Below, one piece after another: positions 35,994-46,357 of a DNA stretch of 64,000 nucleotides; within the stretch, counting starts at the first letter, position 1; each line of letters begins with the position of its first letter. The stretch covers positions 800,461-864,460 of the forward strand of contig SSBO01000010.1 of NCBI GenBank assembly GCA_005281725.1, read 5' to 3'. Source of the DNA: Wuchereria bancrofti. Lineage: Eukaryota; Nematoda; Chromadorea; Rhabditida; Onchocercidae. The position numbers and the translations under genes were made by a program. The notes under the pieces are model-generated. The model was not told the origin of the DNA, made no database searches, and saw only the letters and a program-made list of their open reading frames with translations.

Positions 35994-38900
35994 ATGTTAC
36001 CAATAATTTTGATATTTCTTTCATCAATTTCACTTTTCACGTTTTGTGACGTATCTACAAAACAGATCGATGAAATATCCGTGGAAAAAGCCGCTGTTAG
36101 TTCATTAATTATAGCCATTAAAGACAACTTTATTAATACTATTTGATACTTTTGATCTTATCCAGCAGATCAGTACATCAACATTGCTAATTTCAGGTTA
36201 TACTCGTACCAAAAATATGCAAATTTGTTCATCCCAATATTCTATAGAGAGTAATTTATTTTTAAAGAATGTTACATGTTTAGAGTTTTTTTACCCAGAA
36301 AGAGTGAGAGAGAGAGAGAGAGAGTTTTATTCTCTTAGATATATCTGCCAAGAGACATATCTCTTGGATATTATCTCAGAAGTTTTGAACTTTAAAATTC
36401 ACTTTTTAAAAACTATTTATTTCTTTGTATTACAACTTTTACTTTTTTATTTTTTCTTTTAAAGGACAGAAAGTTCATATAAAAAATATTGAAATTTTTC
36501 TTAATTTTAATAAACTAAGTATGAATTTGCAGCAATATCTCAGCAATTACGGATATATGAAAGAGATTATCTCACAAACTCTGCCGAATTTACCATCCAG
36601 TGAAGCCATTTTACGGCATAATTCATTAACTATTAGCGATGCACTCAAGTAATAAATTTCTTTTTGCCATATGTTTTTTCTTGAAATTCAAATAATTTAC
36701 AACTGAAATCTTATGCCTAAAAACTAAATTTCAATCAAACATGTATGAATTTTTTTCAGAAAATTTCAAAAATTTGCGGGTTTAAAACCAACCGGAAAAT
36801 TGGATGTAGAAACTATGAAGAAAATGCAACAAAAACGTTGTGGTCGCCCAGATGTCATAGCATTACGGCAACAAGGTCTATCTACGAATTTATGATTATT
36901 GATTTTTCTGATCCGATTAATTTTTTGTTTCATTACAAAAGAAAATTTTAATCAGTAATAGATTTATATAAATTTTACAGGTAAATATAAATGGGAGAAG
37001 AATGACCTAACCTATTCAATCGAATCACTAACAAACGAACTATCTGAGAGTGAAGTGAGGTATTACTAATTTGTTGAGATCAGTAATGTTATGCTTAGGA
37101 ATTAAAGAATCAATCACATCTTATTTACTAATATTTATTAAGCTTTTATTCAACTCATATTTTTTCATTTCCTTTAAAACATGAAATTAACTTTGCTTTG
37201 CATGCATTGAAAAAATCGAATTTTCAGAGACGCACTCAAAAAGGCGTTTGATACGTGGTCAGCCGTGACACGTATAACGTTAAATGAAATATCCAAAAAG
37301 GCTGACATAACAGTTGCTTTTGCACGACGTATGCACAATGATCCATGGCCTTTTGATGGCGAAGGTCAAAGTTTAAATTTAATAAAAGTTTAATTTTTCA
37401 GAGAAGAAATATGTTCTATTGCATTTCTGAAATTTAATGAAGTTGAAATTTTGTATTCAATCAATTTTCCGGTTGAAAGCAGTCTTTAAGGAAGGCTAAT
37501 CGCAAGTCTGTCGTAAAAATCAAATCAATTAATGCCAATAAAGTGTCAAAAGCTAATGTACCTAATACGTCCCTTTGTAACAAAATTCTGAATACGAAAG
37601 AAAAGTGATCCAAAAAACCTGAAATTATCTCTATAGGAGGTATACTAGCGCATGCGACACTGCCATCTTCCGGTATTCTTCATTTTGATTCAGACGAGAA
37701 ATGGGTGTATATGAATTCAAAAGCCATTTCAAGGTATATACTAATAATTTCCAAATGTTCAGTTGCTTGATTCATTGATTTTGGTTGTGAAAAAAAAGTA
37801 GGATCTGATGCAAGGTGATAAAATATATTTTTAAAATGAACTGAAAGACACATTCATTTAATTAATTAATTAGCAGTAGCTTAGCTGGTAAATAGATTAA
37901 ATACAATAATTGAAATGGTTAAGAATTTCAAGAGCAGAAATCAGATGTAAACTGTAATGATTAAAAGTAACTGCGCTGATAAAGATTTCTCTTTTGATAA
38001 TTAGTCTATAAGAACTACTGTAATTAACTAAATTTTATTTTCTTTTTCTTTCATTACTTGTAACTGTTATGTCAAATTGAAAGAAATTTCCCAGCAAATA
38101 AATTTGAAATATTAAAAGTTTGGATTTTTTGTTAATAGAGAGTAAATCAATGAGTAAAAGACCATATGATAGATTTATTCAAGATAAGTTAACTTATCAG
38201 CTACTATGTTAACTTAAAGTTGTCCTTAACTTTTACTTTAGATATGATACTACCGATGTACTGCAAGTAGCAATCCATGAAATTGGACATGTGCTGGGTC
38301 TCGAGCATTCTGCAGATTCTGATTCCATTATGCTACCATTCTACCGAGACACAGTTGACAATCGTGGAAATTACATCACACCCAAATTGTCTGCATCCGA
38401 TGTTAGAAACATACAGTATCTTTATGGTAATTTATTAATTTTATAGTGAATTAACTCAAATCAAATAGATTTTATTTCTAAAATTACGAAAAAGTTATTT
38501 TGCTTCGAGCAAAAGTTATTACTAAATCGTGGAGAAAAGGAGTGATAATTTTAGCTACAATTATAGCATAAATTAAATGTTATAAACTGATTGACAAGCA
38601 ATAATTAATTGATTACCTCATTTTCAGGAATAAATGATAAAGAAGCAAATGGAAGAGGTCAAACAACAGGTACTCATTTATAAGAAATGATCAAAAAACG
38701 AAGTCTTTACATGAAACATTTTGCTTTCTTTATAAAACATAAATGTTTTTTTTTTCTATACATATCGTTCCTTTTTTTCTGTAAGGATTCTTATACTGTT
38801 ATCACTTATCACTATAATTACTGATTACAAATTCTAAAATCATATTGAAGATCTTTTAGATCATCTAATGCTGATACTGGTAGTAATTCAGAGTATGGTT

Positions 38901-41183
38901 CTAATTTTGAAACTGATTCATCGAATGATAACAATGATTCCAACAGTGATAAGAAAATAGATGTCAACTGTCCGGATGAAGTTGATGGTATCATTACAAG
39001 TAAGTGTATCTTACCTTCACAGGATGATTGATAGTGTTCGCAATGTGTGGTATAAAGTGATAAACGATGTTATCAGCGGATTAGATCATTCAATATTGCA
39101 TTCTTGCAACAATGGTCTTATCACCATGATAATATCATATCACGAGAAGACAACGTTTATACATAATTCATTTTAGCGGATGGTTCAAATTATTTGTTCA
39201 GTGCTAGCAAAGTATATGAATTTGATCGTGCAGGGATTAAAAAAGAATATTTGTTGAAGGATCTCTTCCCAAATGCACCTCCATTCGTCCAAGGTGCATT
39301 ATCGAATTCACGTACGGATAAAACGCTTCTATTTCACGGAAAAATGGTATATTCATATTTGAATTAAATTTTGTAAGATGCTTTTTTGTCACAAATCAAA
39401 ATGACTTAGTTGAAATTTTAATTGAGTTTTATAGTTAGCAATAGCTAATATTAATAATATTATTAATATCAATTTATTTAGCTTATAATTATTTAAATTT
39501 CATCAAAAATTAACAAAATTATCTGGTTTTCAGTGTTTGGAATGTAGTAATACTTTAGAATATTTGATTATTCTTTGAAAATTCAAGAACTTTATTGATT
39601 TTAGTTTTGATTTCAAGTGATTAGATGATAACTAAATTGATAATATTGTGTTCATTTTCAGCAGTGAACTTCCATTTCTTTCTTATATCAATCAAACTTC
39701 AATGTAGGATCAAAGATTAGAAATAATAACATTTTCTAATTTTAATTACCTTTCAAATACCTGTTTATACTATAATCAAATTTTTGTAATCAAATTATTT
39801 CCTAATTTTGATTATAAATGAAAATTTTTATGGAGCAGCAAAAAATGTCTTCCGCAGGTTTTTGTATATAATCTTGAAAAAAATACAAAGAAATTTGTAT
39901 TACAACCAAATTATCCGAAGAAATTGCCAACTGCTCTAAATTTCAAACCAATGGGCGCATTTTTATGGCATGAAGGATCACAGGTTTTAATTAATGTGAG
40001 AATATAAATCTTTTACTCAAATTCATTTTTGCTTTTGTGAAAAAACTTTAAATGAAATATTTGACTTTTCAGTTAAGAATGTCCAAAATAAATAGCATTT
40101 AATTTATTGAAGAAATTGTGCAAAGAGAGAGAGAGGGAAAGAGAGAGTGAGAAGAGAATATGAATTTGTTATTGTCATAAGAAATGTGAAATAAATCAAA
40201 TTACATTATTTTCATTTTGTTATCACAATTCAGTTTATTGCATTCTTTTGTTTTCACTTAACTTAGCATCAAATATTTTTTTATACAAGTTAGCATATTG
40301 GAATATTTCTTGGTTATTTATTTATTTATTTGCATTACTGAAGATATGCCTGCATTGTAGCACCGATCGTACCTATTTTAATATCAAAAAAAATCTGAAT
40401 TGTGGTACGAGAATGATCTGAAAATGATCTGATTTGTATAATTGCACATTTCTATGACAATAAAAATACATACATCACTATGATTTATTGTAAACCTATC
40501 ACATCTTTTAAAATTTAACTTTTTTTAGAGCAAATGAAATTTACAACAATTTACTTACTTTCATTTTGAGGGTAATCATTTTGCAACATATGATGAGAAC
40601 TGGAATCGTGTGACATTACAAAATGAAGTGATAAATTATTTCGATAACTTTCCGGAAGAGCCAATTCGAGGTAATACAATTCGACACTTTTTGATTGCTG
40701 GGATATTTTAAGAAGTTGGGAAAAAATAATAATCTTTATAATTCTTACTGTTTTTCATTCTTGTTAGTGTAAAAAAAAAAATTAATTATTAGTATAAGAA
40801 ATTGGGAAGAAAGTGCCGTATAAATTATCTGAAAAATTGTTTGTGAAATAAAGGGAAATTAGAAATTTTTTAAGAAATGATAAGTGGAGAATATTGTCAA
40901 ATAGTGTCACAGATCGAGCAAAATCTTTGAAAAGATTGAATTCAGGCAAAAATTTTAAATTGCTAATTTTTGAAAAATACCTAGCAATGGATTTCAAACG
41001 TATAATTACCAAATTAATAAGTAGTTGTTAGTTGTCTTAATTGGAATTGTGAATTTTTCCGGTGTACTTATCCGGCGAATGAGAGTGCTATTGTTTGGTG
41101 ACAACAAGGTTTACAAATATGACATAAAAGAAAAGAGAGTGATTGGAAGAGCGATGCCATTAAAGACATTTCTTCATTGCTAA
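35994..41183 (+). CDS. Secreted matrix metalloprotease with hemopexin domain
   Basis: Thirteen exons: 35994-36095, 36533-36648, 36760-36875, 36981-37059, 37228-37364, 37637-37733, 38242-38426, 38628-38669, 38892-38999, 39177-39346, 39858-39995, 40571-40670, 41086-41183; 1488 nt, 495 residues, phases closed. Signal peptide [17 protein letters not shown]; prodomain with [11 protein letters not shown]; cysteine switch KRCGRPDV with Cys100, which ligates the catalytic zinc in the latent enzyme. Catalytic domain: structural zinc/calcium loop ([20 protein letters not shown]), zinc site [11 protein letters not shown] (His228, His232, His238; catalytic Glu229) and Met-turn SIM246. An Asp/Asn/Ser-rich hinge follows, then a hemopexin-like domain from Cys318 to a terminal Cys495 (the usual closing disulfide). 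The hemopexin part is short, near 175 residues, and the last acceptors (TTTTGAG, GAGAG) are weak. Role: extracellular matrix/cuticle proteolysis. Intron read-through after 38669 would give a hemopexin-less form. AATAAA lies at 41261. Confidence 0.9.
36303..36324. repeat. GA microsatellite
   Basis: About ten GA units in intron 1 of the metalloprotease gene. A similar GA-rich run lies in a later intron at about 40124-40153. Confidence 0.8.
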
Positions 41184-42363
41184 TGAAATTGCTAATGTTT
41201 CCTGATTGATTAGCTTAACTGTTGTGTAAGTACTTTTCACGGAATGAATTAGATTCCAGGAATAAAACAGTAGATTTTAGTCTAAAATTATTAACAATTT
41301 GTTAGAATAAGGACGGAACATCAAATAACTATTCTTAAGATGGAAATGATCAAAAAGAAATTAATTTATGGTTTCAAAATGAATTTGGAAATCAAATAGT
41401 ATTTCACTCACTTGAAATAATCGTGCATGTGGAATGTTTCAGATTGAAAAGTTAAATGAAATATAATTTCTTGTTAGAATTTTTATTTGATCAAAACAAA
41501 TTTGTGTAATATTTTCAGCACTGTTTATTGACAGTACCAAAAATATCAGACAAATGCCTAAGCAAAAGTCTCGGAATTATTCAATAAAAAGTTTTCTAAT
41601 TGATCTTTCATTTTCATTAAAATATTATTGCGCATTTTAGGATCGAATATCGAAGAATTTTTCCAACTTTTTCCTATTTGTAATTATAATTCATAAAGTT
41701 TGGCGGAATTATCAGAACTGCCCAATCGTCTTGTAACGATCATTCGTCTACAACGGAAACGAATAAATACATATCCCGCCTGAAAATGCTACCGGTGCAA
41801 TTTAACATCTACTTTAACCTTGAAAATTGCATTATTAATTCTTAGGTGCTAAATGATAAATGATTTGAAGTTTAATTTCTACAAAGAATAACAACGATGA
41901 TATCACTGCATGATTCGAAGGAAACAAATTACACCTGTCGTAATTATGTTATATGTCCAACATTTTTTGTTATTTGGGTTTAATGAAGTGATTTCCTTCT
42001 ATTTCTGTTTCATAATATCAACAATATCAGAAATTTGTTGAAATGGACAATTTCAGGAAGATACAAGTTTATAGCCGAATTGTTTCAGATAAAGAAGGGA
42101 TGAAGAATTTCAATTCCGTACTACCATTTTCTCTCCTGATAAGGTCCCTATGGAATAAGGTATTGGAATATTGCATAGGATATATCCGATCCGGGTATCA
42201 CCTAATAACTCAAATCTGGGAGCATAATAAACTATTGGGAAATTTATTAAGATTGCTTCTCCAAATGATCAAAATGATAATTTTATCACTGTTTATTAAT
42301 GTTAAATGAATAACGTTGCACAGATTGCGTCTAATACGTCTAATACAATGAAATATATGCCAG
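41184..42363. other. Convergent intergenic region
   Basis: This lies between the plus-strand metalloprotease and minus-strand HDDC3. It contains AATAAA at 41261 for the former and, reading minus, AATAAA at 42297-42292 for the latter. A 48-codon open segment at 41699-41845 (+) looks coding-like but is orphan (see findings). Confidence 0.55.
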
Positions 42364-43868
42364 TCATTTGATATTTTTATTGATAATATCATCCAAAGCT
42401 ATTTCCAGTGGGCCATGTATTCCTCTGATAATCGACAACAAATCCTTCGCAAATAAAATATATTCTCTTACTTGCTGCTTTGTCCAGCCGAATGGTGCAC
42501 AACGTTCGATGTCACGCACGTTATACAGTTTATCCGCCAACTGTACAAGTTTTGCCTGAAATAGTCTCTTTTGCTGATAGATTACATAAAGAAGAGTGAA
42601 AGAGAAAGTCGAATAATCCAGAATGGATGAATTAAAACAGTTGTAATCGACGAGTAATTCGCATCTAAATGTCATCAAAGTTATCAGTCCATTGAACATA
42701 AAATTTGTTATTTCTTCTTTATTCGAAAGAAGTACACAATGTCCTAATTAGGACTGATAATTGGAAGATAACAGATTGAGGACTGATAATTGGAAGATAA
42801 CAGATTGAGAGGAAAAGTCTTTTGTATCGTACGGAATCTAAATCACTTCCTCCTCAATCTACACCCTCCATTGATATTATTTTTCCTCAAACAAATTCTT
42901 GGCGAAGGCGTTTGTAGCATTTACAATTGAGGAAACAAAATCATTTCGAAATTTTTTTTGAAATAAAACTCCGAAAAATTCCAACTTACCTTATGTGACA
43001 ATTTTGATGCCTTTTCCAATTCAGATTTCATTCTTGCTTCACGTTTCATACTTTTAATCACTGTACATTCTTTAACGATATCTGCTACCTTAATGGAAAA
43101 AGAAATAAATTCTGTAGTTAATGTAGACGTATATTTCGACGTAACGTGTAATTGGAGTTTTAAACATGTTTTAAATTATAAAATTTTTTTTATAAAAAAA
43201 AAAAACATTTCCTAGATCATTTCTAGGTATTTTCGCACATAAATTCGCATAAATTGTTCTATTCATTTTTTCTAAAACTGATTGAAAGAAAAAAGAAACA
43301 TTTCAAGAAATATTCTTTTTCAAACAGAGAAAAGTAATAATACCTCATCGCCAAACATTTCTCGGATTTCTTCATCAGTTGTTTTTGTGTCCTCAACAAT
43401 ATCATGCAGAATAGCAGCAATGATTGTTGCCATATCTGTTATTTGTCCTTCATTTGTCAAGATGTAGGCGACACCTACGACATAGAAAATATTCGGAGAA
43501 AAAATAAATGGAAATTAAAAATCAGTCAGTGATGCATCATCTTACGACAAAGATTCCCAAAGACCAAATGAAAAATAATAAAATTAAGATGAAAGTAAAG
43601 ATCACTTACCAATAGGATGGTTGACGTATGGCGTTTGCATGGCATCTTTTCTACGTTGTTGACGATGACGTCGTGCAGCTAAATCTGCAGCCTTGATAAT
43701 GAGTGATATGTCATTGGTAAATGCACGACTGATTTCCAGTTTGCCATTAATCTTAGCAAGCTTATCGGATACTTTTTCCGGCATTTCCGGATATATCGAT
43801 TTATAAGACGGAGGAGGAGGAGGAGGAGGCGTACTATGCTTTTCGTCTCGATCACCACTTTCTGCCAT
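42364..43868 (-). CDS. HDDC3: HDDC3/MESH1-type (p)ppGpp and NADPH phosphohydrolase
   Basis: Four exons on the minus strand: 43868-43610, 43474-43344, 43088-42990, 42555-42364; 681 nt, 226 residues, phases closed. HD-domain metal ligands are visible: His84 in YVNHPIGVAYIL, His110-Asp111 in AAILHDIVEDT, and Asp171 in LVQLADKLYNVRDI. The protein ends GPLEIALDDIINKN. The family hydrolyses the 3'-pyrophosphate of (p)ppGpp in vitro; in animals MESH1 also acts as an NADPH phosphatase (established for human and fly proteins). The protein is about 45 residues longer than the human one because of an N-terminal extension with a run of seven prolines (codons from the GGAGGA-rich stretch near 43808-43827). 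The alternative is a later ATG giving a shorter form. There is no signal peptide, so it is cytosolic. It runs convergent to the metalloprotease; AATAAA on the minus strand follows the stop by about 70 bases. Confidence 0.92.
42752..42809. repeat. 29-bp tandem duplication
   Basis: Two perfect head-to-tail copies of a 29-base unit (GACTGATAATTGGAAGATAA...) inside intron 3 of HDDC3. Confidence 0.95.
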
Positions 43869-45027
43869 TTTCGATCACAGCTACTAATAGCATGAATAAT
43901 TAGACATGATACATAAGGAAGACTGACACAACGTTTATTTTCTACTTGGGTTTAGGATTCGATCGATCCTAGCGGTCCTAGGTCTGATTTGGATATTAAA
44001 AATTTCAAATTTCATTTCTAAGTATTTCACAGATACCATAAACAGTGTTATCTCTTGTAACAGTAATGATACAATTCAAAAATGAGTAGCAAAATTCACA
44101 AATTAACTCACAAAATCCTCAATTCATCACTAAACGATAACCGTTCAAGACAAGCGTTACTTTTTCCATATTTTCAACATGTAAATGGAAGAGTATAGAA
44201 TTTTCTAACCGGAATAAAATATCAAATTGCCAACAAAAAAGTGGTATATATTTGTGAGGAATGCGACAGTGTTCAAGAATGACATACGTGAATGCCTCGA
44301 TGTCGCACAGGAACCCGTTCTCCTTTTCCGCCTGGCGAAATGTGCTGTGTTGTGAAGAGACACTACTAAATCCTTCTCTCATACCTCTTTCATCTCTTTT
44401 CGATCAATTTGAAATCATTCCATATGAGGAATGAATGGTACGAATAGACGCTACTATAACTACAGTACAGATTTTATAACTTTTAAAATCCTTGGATTTT
44501 GCTGATTACAGTTAATTTTGTTTCTTTTTTACCAATTGAAAATGCTAAATTTATCAAAATTTCCCGGGAAGAGAACTCGGGGATGAATTCGTTCTAGAAG
44601 TTCAAATTAACTGAATTAAATGAATTCTTCTTTTTTCAAGTTAATGCTAGAACTTTATTTACTTCAGCACAGATAAGCTAGAGCAAATAACACTAGAAAT
44701 AATGATTCAAATACTTGATAGAGTAGTGGTTGACACATTGCACTGATAAGAATCATTCATTCATTGTCACTTATTTCTTTTTTTTATCTCTCCTTCTCTT
44801 CTACCTAATTCGCTCTTTTTCATCTCTCTGTCACTCTCAGATAAAAAAGTCACCTGTCGCATGAATATGACGACGTGGTGACATGCAATACTGTAATATA
44901 AACTAATCTGAAATTGGGAAGTGTCAAGACAGGAAAAGAAGCATGAGTCTCAAATGTTTTTTTCCTCTTTGATATGCGTTCTACACAAGATCAAAGAACA
45001 CAGAATTTCCATTCGAAACACTAAGCT
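43869..45027. other. Spacer upstream of HDDC3
   Basis: Probable 5' region of HDDC3 (minus). It also includes an 87-codon open frame on the minus strand (separate entry) and a CT-rich stretch around 44780-44850. Nothing else was identified. Confidence 0.5.
44119..44382 (-). CDS. Hypothetical open frame, 87 codons, doubtful
   Basis: ATG at 44382, TGA ending at 44119, minus strand, 250 bases upstream of the HDDC3 start. The first half uses GC-richer codons than its surroundings (stretch RQAEKENGFLCDIEAFTYVI); the second half is ordinary AT-rich. No signal peptide, no domain and no family recognised. The opposite strand over the GC-rich part is also open for 28 codons, which weakens the case. 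It may be the 5' leader of HDDC3, a small gene or chance. Confidence 0.25.
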   Translation of the reverse strand: MREGFSSVSSQHSTFRQAEKENGFLCDIEAFTYVILEHCRIPHKYIPLFCWQFDILFRLENSILFHLHVENMEKVTLVLNGYRLVMN

Positions 45028-45110
45028 GTCCGCCGCAGGATTCGAACCTGCGCCTACCGGAGTAGATTGCGACCTGAACGCAACGCCTTAGACCACTCGG
45101 CCAGACGGAC
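45028..45110 (-). tRNA. tRNA-Leu (anticodon CAG)
   Basis: Minus strand, 83 nt, no intron. The acceptor stem pairs GTCCGTC with GGCGGAC. D-arm begins GGCCGAGTGG (A box). The anticodon arm TTGCG/CGCAA encloses TTCAGGT, giving anticodon CAG. A long variable arm, typical of leucine tRNA, and the T-arm GCAGG-TTCGAAT-CCTGC (B box) complete the fold. CCA is not encoded, as usual for eukaryotes. It reads CTG codons. Confidence 0.97.
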
Positions 45111-45192
45111 TCCCACGCTCATACCTCACTAAGCAATTTATATCGAATGATTGATTAATGTAACGGAAGATTATCTCTCTCTCTCTCTCAGT

Positions 45193-45248
45193 ATCCTCGG
45201 AAGTACGTGGGAGTTGCCCAATCCTCGGAGATACCTGGGAGTTGCCCA
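45193..45248. repeat. 28-bp imperfect tandem duplication
   Basis: Two adjacent copies of a 28-base unit starting ATCCTCGGA and ending GGGAGTTGCCCA, differing at a few central positions. Confidence 0.85.
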
Positions 45249-46301
45249 ACATTCCTCGTCATCCGATTTTTCCGAATATTTGGGCAATAAAAATGACAGA
45301 GATGAAAGTTTGCATCTGAACGACGTCACACCTCCAATGAGTTGACAGCACTCCGCCAGATGCATTTCAGATAGCACTGTTAATCAATGATAAGTGATAA
45401 TCTCGACAGTAGTATGTGCGAGATAACGTGGATTACCTCGCATTTCACGTTACAGTTATGTTTGTTGTACGTCACAACATATCAGTTACATGTTAAATGC
45501 AAGCACACTGCACCACTGCACATAACGTCTATGCGAAGTGGTTGCCACTGCATTTCATGCGACGTTAAATTCAGCTAGCGACATCCTAGCGACGTCCCAT
45601 TTCGCTAATGTGTTGCACGCGTGAGAGACGCAACCTTGAGTTGTTGTAAGTCATTCAGACGATGAGAGAAACTGCGAGTAGTCTAGGCGGATTTTTGAGA
45701 AATAGTGTTTTCTTGATGATAGAAGGAGGTGACAGAGTAAGCAGAGATTATTGTAGGAAGTCACTAACGATAGAAGAAAGATTGCAGGAAGAAAGGAGAC
45801 GTTAATATAGTATTATGGAATTCAGTGATCATGAGATGTTGAAGAATGACGAAATATCGTGTAGCAGTGATTGCAAGAGACAATTGTTAGAGTGCCAGAG
45901 AGACTGATTCTCTATTCGTTCTCTTTCTCTTCCTCCTTGCTTCCTTCTCTCTCTGAGCATGGAACGAGAAGCAGGTACTTTGCATTTTTTGCATATCAAA
46001 TTGGGTGGTGATAAGGTCGAAGTAGTGGTGGTTTATTACACGTTTATTAGCACACGTAAGTAAATTTAAGGAGACGAGGAATACAACTTGTCATTTAGAA
46101 GGAGGGTGATTCACTTGCGTGGATTCCATCAAACCATTTGTGAAACTTACGTCTGTTTGCTTAGTTCTATCGGTAGCATATTAAGCATGCGCTCTAGTAA
46201 CTCGTTATAGTGAAGACTGGACGAGCTTTATAGATTTATTGACGTGTGATAGCTACGCACGCATATAAAATGCACGGAAAATTGAACGGTAATGATTTTA
46301 C

Positions 46302-46310
46302 TTATTTCAG
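46302..46310 (+). promoter_or_regulatory. Probable leader acceptor of the capping-enzyme gene
   Basis: CTTATTTCAG ends at 46310, 47 bases before the ATG at 46358. It is suitable for trans-splicing or for joining a non-coding first exon. Confidence 0.4.
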
Positions 46311-46357
46311 GTATACATTTATGATATAACTCAGTGTTAGGTTTCCATCTGTTATGA

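Larger units (their letters stand above)
45111..46357. other. Upstream region of the capping-enzyme gene
   Basis: Less AT-rich than other spacers. It contains a short CT run (45175-45189), a 28-bp tandem duplication (45193-45248) and, near the gene, a TTATTTCAG acceptor ending at 46310 that could take the spliced leader. A short exon-like piece with ATG and donor (45959-45975) would end in a stop if joined to it, so it could only be 5' UTR. No other gene was seen. Confidence 0.5.

Noticed and set aside
38840..38892. Apparent frameshift in the first metalloprotease at the hinge exon
   Set aside because: Using the TTCAG acceptor at 38891 instead of the AGs at 38850 or 38859 restores phase, so no mutation is needed.
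45171..45377. Overlapping open frames on both strands (64-68 residues)
   Set aside because: Both arise from the CT run and the 28-bp duplication; neither has a partner exon or known motif.
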